DNA from: Eggerthellaceae bacterium | GTDB taxonomy: Bacteria > Actinomycetota > Coriobacteriia > Coriobacteriales > Eggerthellaceae | Direction of reading: 5' to 3' | NCBI GenBank assembly: GCA_900753095.1 | Contig: CAADXT010000107.1 | Location: 1 to 7,352 of the forward strand | Length of the DNA: 7,352 nucleotides | Part shown: one piece after another, positions 1 to 5,579 of the stretch | Numbering within the stretch: position 1 is the stretch's first letter | How the letters are laid out: every line of letters starts with the position of its first letter | Notes under the pieces: model-generated | Seen by the model: only the letters and a program-made list of their open reading frames with translations | The model's database searches: none | What the model was told of the DNA's origin: nothing | Program-made: the position numbers and the translations under genes

Positions 1-235
1 GCTCAGCTTCCTTGGCCTTCTCGTCGGCAAGCTTCTTTGCCTCTTCGTCTTCGAGCTTGCCCGCACGCTGCTTGATCTCAGGCTCAAGGTTCTTGCGAAC
101 CTTCTGCACATAGGCGTCCTGGAGAATGCTGGCATGACTCTTGGCGGGGATCTTCATCTCCGCCAAGCGATCGAGCAGCTCCTTGCTGGTCATATCAAAT
201 TCCTTTGCCAATTCATGTACTCGCATGCCAGGCAT
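1..235 (-). CDS. infB: Translation initiation factor IF-2, N-terminal part (cut by window edge)
   Basis: IF-2 is the GTPase that places initiator fMet-tRNA on the 30S subunit and promotes subunit joining in the cytoplasm. Only the first 78 residues are visible; the frame stays open to the left edge. They begin MPGMRVHELAKEFDMTSKEL and match the IF2_N domain (about residues 4-50: VHELAKE, then a KSHAS-like segment), followed by a charged Lys/Glu/Ala-rich stretch from about residue 52 that is typical of the linker before the G domain. The G domain itself lies outside the window. I chose ATG at 235 because a GGAG (241-244) lies 5 nt upstream; the next ATG, at 226, would be 14 nt from it. It starts 13 nt after the ylxR stop and is the fourth visible gene of the rimP-nusA-ylxR-infB operon. 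The family call is secure from both sequence and gene order. Confidence 0.95.
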   Translation of the reverse strand, partial: MPGMRVHELAKEFDMTSKELLDRLAEMKIPAKSHASILQDAYVQKVRKNLEPEIKQRAGKLEDEEAKKLADEKAKEAE

Positions 236-248
236 ATGGTCTCCTCGT

Positions 249-536
249 CTACTTATCCTCGTTCGAGAGCGCCTCACGCAGCTGTTGGGCGATACGCTCG
301 CAATCTTCTTCTGTCAACTTCGTTCTTAGCGCCGAATCGAGGCGCTTGGTCTTCATGGCCTTCTCAAGGCAGGCAACGCTGCACACGTAGGCACCACGGC
401 CGTTCATGCGACCGGTGGCGTCGAATGCTACTGCGCCTTCGGGAGTGCGCACAATGCGAAGAAGGCTGTTCTTCGCATTGTTTTCCCTGCATACGATGCA
501 AGTACGCTGACGTGTCTTTCCAGCCACGTTTGCCAA
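249..536 (-). CDS. rnpM: YlxR / RnpM family RNA-binding protein (RNase P modulator)
   Basis: A 95-residue protein of the YlxR (DUF448) family, encoded between nusA and infB as in many Gram-positive bacteria. In Bacillus subtilis the family member RnpM binds the RNase P RNA and modulates its activity. Visible motifs are RTCIVCR (Cys13, Cys16) near the N-terminus and GRMNGRGAYVCSVACL (residues 42-57, Cys52 and Cys56), the family signature; the rest is a basic and then acidic helical tail. The frame is open much further upstream into nusA, but the protein's homologous part starts about here. I take TTG at 536 as the start: it lies one base after the nusA stop (538-540) and 4 nt after GGGGAG. GTG at 527 is the alternative. 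Translation is probably coupled to nusA. The coding sequence contains a 13-bp perfect inverted repeat (451-481), listed separately. Confidence 0.9.
   Translation of the reverse strand: MANVAGKTRQRTCIVCRENNAKNSLLRIVRTPEGAVAFDATGRMNGRGAYVCSVACLEKAMKTKRLDSALRTKLTEEDCERIAQQLREALSNEDK
451..481 (-). repeat. 13-bp perfect inverted repeat (5-nt loop) inside ylxR
   Basis: Bases 451-463 (ACAATGCGAAGAA) and 469-481 (TTCTTCGCATTGT) are exact reverse complements separated by GGCTG. The ylxR mRNA could fold here into a 13-bp hairpin with a CAGCC loop. It covers the codons for about residues 19-29, between the first Cys pair and the GRG motif. On the plus strand the hairpin is followed by TTTT; on the coding strand no T tract follows, so it is not an ordinary terminator for the operon. 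The structure is seen directly; any function is inference. Confidence 0.75.
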
Positions 537-537
537 G

Positions 538-1755
538 CTACTCCCCTTCCTCCAGGTCTGCGTGGATGCCGCAGTAGCGGTACCCGGGACGTGCATGATT
601 GCGGCAACGTGTACCGTCTTCAGCCTCGTATGCGCACAAGCCGTCCTCGTCTTCAGCCTCAAGAGGCTCGTCAATCAGGGACGTATCAGCAACAAGCGGC
701 TCACCTGCGAAGGAAGCAGACTTGATATCGATATGCCAACCGGTAAGACGTGCTGCAAGACGAGCATTCTGGCCTTCCTTGCCAATAGCAAGCGAAAGCT
801 GGTCATCAGGCACGATAACCGTAGCGTAATTGTTTTCATCGTCAATATCGACACGCGTAACGCGAGCAGGCGAAAGAGCGTTTGCGACATACACCGCAGG
901 GTCTTCGTCCCACTGGATAACGTCGACTCGTTCGTTGCGCAGGCCTTCGACAACCATGCGGACACGAGATCCCTTCGGGCCAACGCACGCGCCAACCGGA
1001 TCGAGGTTGGGCTCGCGGGAGGCCACGGCAACCTTCGAGCGCTCGCCAGGCTCACGTGCGATGGACTTGATCTCGACCAAGCCGTCGTAGATCTCGGGGA
1101 CCTCGATCTCGAAGAGACGGCGGATCAAGTCAGGATGCGTACGGGAAACCACGATGGAGGGACGCGTATGCTCGCCGCGCATCTTGGGCAAATCGGAGCT
1201 GGGGTCGCGCACCTCGACGATAAGGGTCTTAAGGCGCTGGTTATGACGATAGTGCTCGTTGCGAGGACGCTCGTTGCGCTCTTCGGGGTAACGCTTCAGG
1301 TCGTAATGGGGAAGCTCAGCCTCCACGCCGTCGCGAATCTTGATGATGGTGAAATCAGGGGTGCCCTGAAGCACCGTACCGGTTACCAGGTCGCCTACAC
1401 GGCTCGAGAACTCTTCGTAGATGGACTGGCGGCCGGCATCGCGCACGATGGAGCCGATGACGTTCTTCGCGTTAAGGGCTGCGATACGGCTTACATCATC
1501 GGGGGTAACGTCGCGCTCTTCGAACTCGGTGTACTCACCGGTTTCCTCATCGGGTTCGCCGACGGGGACCAACTCGTACACATAGATCTTGCCCGTGTTG
1601 CGGTCGATGGTTACACGAGCGTCATACTCCAAGTCGAGGATATGCTGATAGCTCTTGGCCAAGGACGCTTCCAAGCGCTCAATAAGATAGAACTCGTCGA
1701 TCTTGCGTTCATGGGCCAAAGCCTGCAAGGCTTCAATCAGTTCAGATGCTGCCAT
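538..1755 (-). CDS. nusA: Transcription termination/antitermination factor NusA with a Cys/His C-terminal tail
   Basis: NusA binds RNA polymerase, promotes pausing and intrinsic termination, and takes part in antitermination complexes. This copy has 405 residues: N-terminal RNAP-binding domain about 1-118; S1 domain about 120-204, starting GDLVTGTVL, with two loops longer than in E. coli (about 153-175 and 184-198); KH1 about 205-280, with the VPEI and DPVGACVGPKG signatures; KH2 about 285-346, with AIGKEGQNARLAARLTGW at 323-340. The E. coli AR1/AR2 acidic repeats are absent, as in most Gram-positives. Instead, after an acidic linker (about 350-371), the protein ends in a tail with Cys374, Cys384, His387, Cys395 and His398, spaced like a small zinc-binding motif. 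The start is ATG at 1755, with AAAGGA about 9 nt upstream. The gene begins 15 nt after the rimP stop, and its last codons supply the ribosome site for ylxR. The NusA identity is certain; the tail's function is unknown. Confidence 0.97.
   Translation of the reverse strand: MAASELIEALQALAHERKIDEFYLIERLEASLAKSYQHILDLEYDARVTIDRNTGKIYVYELVPVGEPDEETGEYTEFEERDVTPDDVSRIAALNAKNVIGSIVRDAGRQSIYEEFSSRVGDLVTGTVLQGTPDFTIIKIRDGVEAELPHYDLKRYPEERNERPRNEHYRHNQRLKTLIVEVRDPSSDLPKMRGEHTRPSIVVSRTHPDLIRRLFEIEVPEIYDGLVEIKSIAREPGERSKVAVASREPNLDPVGACVGPKGSRVRMVVEGLRNERVDVIQWDEDPAVYVANALSPARVTRVDIDDENNYATVIVPDDQLSLAIGKEGQNARLAARLTGWHIDIKSASFAGEPLVADTSLIDEPLEAEDEDGLCAYEAEDGTRCRNHARPGYRYCGIHADLEEGE
541..553 (-). promoter_or_regulatory. 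Ribosome binding site deciding the TTG start of ylxR
   Basis: The purine run GGAGGAAGGGGAG lies within the last codons of nusA. Its GGGGAG end is 4 nt before TTG at 536, and the nusA TAG stop sits in between. This supports the TTG start and suggests that ribosomes finishing nusA re-initiate on ylxR. Confidence 0.6.
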
Positions 1756-1770
1756 GGTAAAAGGTCCTTT

Positions 1771-2241
1771 CTACCCGCTGAAATCAATAGTGCCGATTAC
1801 ATGCGCCTTCTTGATATGCGCATAGGGCAAAGCCTCTTCGATGCCGTCGACTTCGACCAAAACGTCGTCGTCGCGCATGCCGCAAAGCTTGCCCGTCCAT
1901 TTCGCCCTTCCCTGATGCGGCTCGGTAAGCGTGAGCTGCACCTTCTCACCGGCGAAACGCTGAAAATGCTCAGGCGTGCGAAGGGGACGGTCGATTCCCG
2001 GAGAGGAAACCTCAAGCGTGTAGGCGCCCGGGAATGGATCGAGCTCGTCCATCAACTCGTTTACCCACTTCTGGGAAGCGGCAAGCTCATCGAAGCCGAT
2101 GCCGCCTTCGCAATCCAGATAAACGCGAATCGTGGGAGCCTTGCGAGAACCAACCACTTCAACGGTGACGATTTCAACATCATGAGCAGCAGCCAGGGGC
2201 TCTAGAGCCTCAAGCAGTTTGCGCTCCTTTGCGCTTAACAC
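1771..2241 (-). CDS. rimP: Ribosome maturation factor RimP
   Basis: RimP assists late assembly of the 30S subunit, around the central pseudoknot of 16S rRNA. The protein is 156 residues from the chosen start, the normal length for the family. The N-terminal domain runs to about residue 85 and contains the acidic DVEIVTVEVVG strand and the conserved LEVSSPGIDRPL motif (about 76-87). The small SH3-like C-terminal domain follows, with GKLCGMRDDDVLVEVDG. The frame stays open 25 codons further upstream, but that part is not RimP-like. GTG at 2241 has an AAGGAGGG site (2248-2255) ending 6 nt before it, so I use GTG. It is the first gene of the rimP-nusA-ylxR-infB operon, 15 nt before nusA. Its leader holds a terminator-like hairpin and a candidate promoter (separate entries), so expression of the whole operon may be set here. 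Confidence 0.95.
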   Translation of the reverse strand: MLSAKERKLLEALEPLAAAHDVEIVTVEVVGSRKAPTIRVYLDCEGGIGFDELAASQKWVNELMDELDPFPGAYTLEVSSPGIDRPLRTPEHFQRFAGEKVQLTLTEPHQGRAKWTGKLCGMRDDDVLVEVDGIEEALPYAHIKKAHVIGTIDFSG

Positions 2242-2265
2242 GTGTATCCCTCCTTCAAAACCCCG

Positions 2266-2298
2266 AACAAACAAAAGAAGCGGGCACAAACCCACTTC
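2266..2298 (-). terminator. Terminator-like hairpin in the rimP-nusA leader (candidate attenuator)
   Basis: On the minus strand GAAGTGGG (2298-2291) pairs with CCCGCTTC (2284-2277) around a TTTGTG loop. This gives 8 bp with one T·G pair, followed directly by the T-rich TTTTGTTTGTT (2276-2266). It looks like a complete intrinsic terminator, yet it lies only 25 nt before the rimP GTG and downstream of the candidate promoter at 2340-2348. It could be a leader attenuator, for example a NusA-responsive one, or a back-up terminator for the upstream gene, which already has one at 2348-2400. I saw no clear antiterminator partner sequence. Confidence 0.6.
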
Positions 2299-2339
2299 CA
2301 CAAACATCGAAAGCAATCATGTTTTCACATGCGTACATT

Positions 2340-2348
2340 TTTATACCA
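2340..2348 (-). promoter_or_regulatory. Candidate extended -10 promoter for rimP-nusA-ylxR-infB
   Basis: The minus strand reads TGGTATAAA, an extended -10 (TG-n-TATAAA). No convincing -35 box is visible 16-18 nt upstream, which extended -10 promoters can tolerate. Transcription would start near 2333, giving a leader of about 90 nt before the rimP start. The element touches the T tract of the preceding terminator. A short CATGT/ACATG hairpin with a GAAA loop (2318-2331) would be near the 5' end of the leader. The assignment is from sequence shape only. Confidence 0.35.
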
Positions 2349-2400
2349 CAAAAGCAAAACAGGCGCCACCCCCTTCATGGATAAGGGAGATGACGCCTGT
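2348..2400 (-). terminator. Intrinsic terminator after the zinc-ribbon gene
   Basis: On the minus strand ACAGGCG (2400-2394) pairs with CGCCTGT (2365-2359). A second stem inside it, CCCTT/AAGGG, is separated by an internal loop, and the structure is followed by TTTTGCTTTTGT. It begins 18 nt after the stop of the zinc-ribbon gene and would end the leuA transcript. Symmetry is less perfect than in the other two terminators of the window. Confidence 0.7.
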
Positions 2401-2417
2401 CAAGAACCAATAAACCC

Positions 2418-3443
2418 TTATTTAGAGGGATCGGCTTTCGGATACAGCTCGTCGAAAGCCGCCTCCGAAACCGAGTTGCCGCCCTTCAGGTCGGTTTTGA
2501 GCGGAGCAAGGATCTCGGAATCGTGGCTCTTAGGGTTGCTGTAGCTTAAGCTCACTTCCCAGCACTGAGAAACCACATCAAGCCTGTCGAGCAGATAGCC
2601 GTACAGCTTATCGATGCTCTGGTATTTCGCATACAGCGCATTCGAGGAGTCGATGCCGGCCTTATCGCAGTTTGAGGCAAGCTCCGAACGCGATTGCGTT
2701 AGCGTGTCGATCAGGTTCTTGCAACTGTCGGCGTGGTTTGAGCGCGTCTGAGTGCTTGAAACCCGATAGTAGCCCTCCAAGCCTTCAACCTCATCGTCGA
2801 CGTTCTTGCGCCATGTTGCCAAGCTGGTATAGGCGTACGTCAAATCAGATTGAAAATCGGCTTCCGTATAAGAAGGTTGAGCCGGGGCCTCGGATTGCTG
2901 CTGCTCAACCTGCGCCGTAGGCGCCTCGGGCTTTGTCTGGGAAGAGACGAGGCCTTGAACACCGGCTTGGATCTCAGGCGCAAAATGCCAAGCGCAAACC
3001 AGCAAAGCAATGACGAACAGAGCTGCAACGAAGGGCTTGAGCGGGAACTTGCGACGACGCGCACCCTGGCGATAGACCTTCGCCTCACGGTCGACATCGG
3101 CAACCACTTGCCCGCCATCGGCGACGATACGCTGCATAGGCTTGGTGATGAACGGATCCTCATCGCCGATCATGGGTATGGCATTCAGATCGTTCGCAGA
3201 ACGCGTAACCTGCGCAGGATCAACCTCTTTACGAGGATCAAGCGGGTTGCCGAACACGTCTTGATAAGAGCGCACGGAAACCAAAGGGAGCTTCGACGTC
3301 TGCGAAGGCGACACCGCATCGGTGTATACGATTTTCTCTTCCGCGGCGGCAATACGCGCTTTCATATCAACGACAAGCGAGCCGCAGTGAGGACACTGCA
3401 GCTCGCCGTCTTTGATTTTTGTCCCGCAATCGAGGCAATACAA
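2418..3443 (-). CDS. Unrecognised zinc-ribbon, single-span membrane protein
   Basis: I do not recognise a named family for the whole 341-residue protein. It starts with a zinc ribbon, CLDCGTKIKDGELQCPHCG, with Cys3, Cys6, Cys17 and Cys20. A polar stretch to about 128 follows, then a basic RRRK patch (129-132) and one hydrophobic span (about 137-155). The Cys cluster and basic patch before the span predict a cytoplasmic zinc ribbon and an exported C-terminal part. Outside the span comes a Gln/Pro/Ala linker (about 168-190) and a helical domain rich in Ser, Tyr and Asp (about 191-341), with Cys241, Cys259 and Cys294. The start is TTG at 3443, one base after the leuA stop, supported by AGGAAAAGG at 3453-3461. 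The gene shares the leuA transcript and has its own terminator. Similar layouts (ribbon, span, exterior domain) occur in many Gram-positive membrane proteins; a leucine-related role is not indicated by its sequence. Confidence 0.85.
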   Translation of the reverse strand: MYCLDCGTKIKDGELQCPHCGSLVVDMKARIAAAEEKIVYTDAVSPSQTSKLPLVSVRSYQDVFGNPLDPRKEVDPAQVTRSANDLNAIPMIGDEDPFITKPMQRIVADGGQVVADVDREAKVYRQGARRRKFPLKPFVAALFVIALLVCAWHFAPEIQAGVQGLVSSQTKPEAPTAQVEQQQSEAPAQPSYTEADFQSDLTYAYTSLATWRKNVDDEVEGLEGYYRVSSTQTRSNHADSCKNLIDTLTQSRSELASNCDKAGIDSSNALYAKYQSIDKLYGYLLDRLDVVSQCWEVSLSYSNPKSHDSEILAPLKTDLKGGNSVSEAAFDELYPKADPSK

Positions 3444-3444
3444 G

Positions 3445-4977
3445 TTATTTTGCCTTTTCCTGCTTGTGGGAGATCAGGCGATTAAGAGCATTGATGTACG
3501 CCTTGGCAGAGGAAACGATGATGTCGCCGTCTGCACCGCGGCCGGTGAACACCTCGCCGTCGGCAGCGGTAACGCGAATGGTAACCTCGCCAAGCGCGTC
3601 GATGCCGCGCGTAACGCTCTGAACGGCGAACTCGGAAAGCTCGTTTTCGATGTCGACGATCTGGTTAACAGCCTTGTACAGCGCATCGACAGGACCGGTA
3701 CCGACGGAGCAGGCAACGAAGTCGCGGCCCTCGGAATCGGTAAGCGTGATGGTGGCAGTAGGCGTAAGAGGCTTGCCGCAGGAAATCTGAACGGACTTCA
3801 GGGTGTAGTGGGCAATCTGGTTACGACCCTGCTCTCCCAGCAGCGACTCGAGGTCCTCGTCGTAGACTTCCTTCTTCTTGTCTGCCAAGTCAAGGAAGGC
3901 GTTGTAGAGGTCCTCGAATGCCTGGCCCTCGATGTGATAACCCAAAGCCTCCACGCGATGGCGAAGCGCAGCGCGGCCGGAACGAGCGGAAAGGATGATG
4001 GAGCTCTGACCAGCGCCAACCTCGCGAGGATCGATGATCTCGTACGTATCGCGCGCCTTGATAACGCCATCCTGATGGATGCCGGAGGAATGGGCGAATG
4101 CGTTGGCGCCGACGATTGCCTTGTTAGGCTGAACGATGAAGCCCGTGATGGAGGAAACCAAACGGGAAGCGCGCACGAACTCGCGGGTGTTGATGTCGGT
4201 ATGGGCGTTGAGCTCCTTGCCGTGCATCTTGATGCCCATCACCACTTCTTCCATAGCGGTGTTGCCGGCACGTTCGCCCAAGCCGTTGATGGTGCACTCG
4301 ATCTGGCCAGCGCCGTTTTCAATGCCAGCAAGGGAAAGCGCAGTGGCCATGCCCAGGTCGTTGTGGCAGTGGACGGAAAGCGTTGCCTTGTCCATGTTGG
4401 AAACGTGCTCCATCAGGTACTTGATGCGGCGACCGAATTCATCGGGCAGGGAGTAGCCGGTGGTATCGGGGATGTTGATAACGGTAGCGCCCGCAGCGAT
4501 GGCGGCCTCTACGACCTTGGCCAAAAACTCGTAATCGGCGCGGCCTGCATCCTCTGCGTAGAACTCAACATCGTTCACGTACTTCTTAGCGTACTTCACG
4601 GCAGCAGTGGTGCGCTCAAGGATCTTCTCGGGCGTAGTGCGGAGCTTATCGTAGATGTGGCTGTGGGAAACGCCGATGCCCGTGTGGATACGGGGGCGCT
4701 TGCACTCGGCCAATGCGCGAGCAGCGGAATCGATGTCCTTTTCCACAGCACGGGAAAGTGCGCAGACTACGGCACGGTCCCCTACCTCGGCAGCGATCTG
4801 CTGAACCGACTTGAAGTCACCAGGGGAAGACACAGGAAAGCCCGCCTCAATAACATCGACGTTCAGACGCAGTAGCTGACGCGTGATAACCAGTTTCTCC
4901 TCGGAGTTCATGGAAGCGCCCGGCGACTGCTCACCGTCGCGCAAGGTAGTATCGAAGATAGCGATCTTGCGAGTCAT
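3445..4977 (-). CDS. leuA: 2-isopropylmalate synthase
   Basis: LeuA condenses acetyl-CoA with 2-oxoisovalerate to 2-isopropylmalate, the first committed step of leucine synthesis, in the cytoplasm. The protein has 510 residues from ATG at 4977, the usual size of the bacterial type-I enzyme. The catalytic TIM barrel (about 1-280) shows DTTLRDGEQSPGASM (9-23; Arg13 and metal ligand Asp14), EAGFPVSSPGDF (44-55), SVHCHNDLG (metal ligands His203 and His205) and NGLGERAGN (Asn239). A linker region and a C-terminal LeuA dimerisation/leucine-binding domain (about 365-500) follow. An upstream in-frame ATG at 5055 gives 26 extra residues that are not LeuA-like and would include the candidate promoter; ATG 4977 has AAAGGA about 7 nt before it. 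The EAGFPVSSPGDF stretch favours LeuA over citramalate or homocitrate synthase. No leucine-rich leader peptide or T-box is visible upstream. Confidence 0.95.
   Translation of the reverse strand: MTRKIAIFDTTLRDGEQSPGASMNSEEKLVITRQLLRLNVDVIEAGFPVSSPGDFKSVQQIAAEVGDRAVVCALSRAVEKDIDSAARALAECKRPRIHTGIGVSHSHIYDKLRTTPEKILERTTAAVKYAKKYVNDVEFYAEDAGRADYEFLAKVVEAAIAAGATVINIPDTTGYSLPDEFGRRIKYLMEHVSNMDKATLSVHCHNDLGMATALSLAGIENGAGQIECTINGLGERAGNTAMEEVVMGIKMHGKELNAHTDINTREFVRASRLVSSITGFIVQPNKAIVGANAFAHSSGIHQDGVIKARDTYEIIDPREVGAGQSSIILSARSGRAALRHRVEALGYHIEGQAFEDLYNAFLDLADKKKEVYDEDLESLLGEQGRNQIAHYTLKSVQISCGKPLTPTATITLTDSEGRDFVACSVGTGPVDALYKAVNQIVDIENELSEFAVQSVTRGIDALGEVTIRVTAADGEVFTGRGADGDIIVSSAKAYINALNRLISHKQEKAK
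3453..3461 (-). promoter_or_regulatory. Ribosome binding site for the TTG-initiated zinc-ribbon gene
   Basis: AGGAAAAGG lies within the last codons of leuA, 9 nt before TTG at 3443. No ATG or GTG start keeps the full zinc ribbon: Cys3 and Cys6 follow the TTG directly. This makes TTG the likely start and suggests coupling to leuA translation. Confidence 0.55.
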
Positions 4978-5016
4978 CTTGCGATCCTTTCTTATGTCTG
5001 TATTCGTATCGATAGA

Positions 5017-5022
5017 ACTATA
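5017..5022 (-). promoter_or_regulatory. Weak candidate -10 box for leuA
   Basis: The minus strand reads TATAGT, about 40 nt upstream of the leuA ATG. The bases 17 nt further up (GCACCG) do not resemble a -35 box. The position is right for a short leader, and the preceding amtB-PII unit ends in a strong terminator, so leuA needs its own promoter somewhere in 4978-5117. The exact box is uncertain. Confidence 0.25.
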
Positions 5023-5117
5023 GCGCATTTTTCGGTGAACGGTGCCGATCAACATGCAGAACAGAGCAAGTTACCGATAAGAAATAGATACCGGCCAAAC
5101 CCATCAATCCAGCTTGG

Positions 5118-5167
5118 AAAATGCAAGCAAAACAGATAGGCCCCGACCAAATCGGTCAGGGCCTATC
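5118..5167 (-). terminator. Strong intrinsic terminator after amtB-PII
   Basis: On the minus strand bases 5167-5154 (GATAGGCCCTGACC) pair with 5148-5135 (GGTCGGGGCCTATC): 14 bp with one T·G pair and a 5-nt loop. The hairpin is followed by TGTTTTGCTTGCATTTT. It ends the amtB-PII transcript about 52 nt after the PII stop and separates it from leuA. Confidence 0.9.
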
Positions 5168-5219
5168 CTCTATGACTTAACAGCGTGTGAGAGGTGTTGA
5201 GTTTCCTTTGCAGGAGAGG

Positions 5220-5558
5220 TTATACCGCTGCTTCGTCCTTTTCGCCAGTGCGAACGCGAATGACGCTTTCGATATCGGAGATGAAGATCTTGCCGTCTCC
5301 AACTTCCCCGGTACGAGCAACCTTCACGATCACGTCCACGATCTCATCGACGCGGGAGTCTTCGACGATGATCTCGAACTTGACCTTAGGGATCATGTTC
5401 AGGAACACTTCGCTGCCGCGGAAATACTCTTTCCAACCATGCTGGTTGCCGCAGCCATGAACCTGGTAGATGGTCATGCCGGAGATCTTCGCCTGGAAGA
5501 GTGCTTCCTTCAAAGGTTCGAGCTTTTCAGGACGAACAACTGCTGCAATACGCTTCAT
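5220..5558 (-). CDS. glnK: PII nitrogen regulatory protein (GlnK/GlnB type) without Tyr51
   Basis: PII proteins are small trimers that read ATP/ADP and 2-oxoglutarate and control ammonium transport and nitrogen enzymes. The protein has the standard 112 residues and aligns with E. coli GlnB without gaps by eye. The T-loop (about 36-56) reads CGNQHGWKEYFRGSEVFLNM: Gln39 (2-oxoglutarate/Mg site), Arg47 (the residue that plugs the AmtB pore in E. coli GlnK) and Ser49 (site phosphorylated in cyanobacterial PII) are present. Residue 51 is Val, not the Tyr that is uridylylated or adenylylated elsewhere, and residue 46 is Phe. The C-terminal signature TGEVGDGKIFI and RVRTGE are intact. It starts 21 nt after the amtB stop with GGAAG about 10 nt before the ATG, so it is in the amtB operon. 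Adjacency to amtB favours the GlnK name, but GlnB and GlnK cannot be told apart by sequence alone. Confidence 0.95.
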   Translation of the reverse strand: MKRIAAVVRPEKLEPLKEALFQAKISGMTIYQVHGCGNQHGWKEYFRGSEVFLNMIPKVKFEIIVEDSRVDEIVDVIVKVARTGEVGDGKIFISDIESVIRVRTGEKDEAAV

Positions 5559-5579
5559 TGATCAAACACTTCCTTCCTG

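Noticed and set aside
134..577. 147-codon plus-strand frame over infB and ylxR
   Set aside because: It crosses two conserved minus-strand genes and has no plausible ribosome site or domain.
562..2205. 547-codon open frame on the plus strand opposite nusA and rimP
   Set aside because: It lies antisense to two certain genes, crosses their boundary, and shows no recognisable domain; it is a by-product of codon usage with few stops on the opposite strand.
2432..2461. 9-bp inverted repeat CGGCTTTCG/CGAAAGCCG near the 3' end of the zinc-ribbon gene
   Set aside because: The spacer is 12 nt and no T tract follows on either strand; the real terminator is at 2348-2400.
3412..4875. 487-codon open frame on the plus strand opposite leuA
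   Set aside because: It is the antisense shadow of a well-conserved LeuA, with no recognisable motif.
4978..5117. Possible leucine leader peptide, T-box or riboswitch before leuA
   Set aside because: No short frame with a run of Leu codons, no T-box core sequence, and no terminator hairpin between the amtB-PII terminator and the leuA start.
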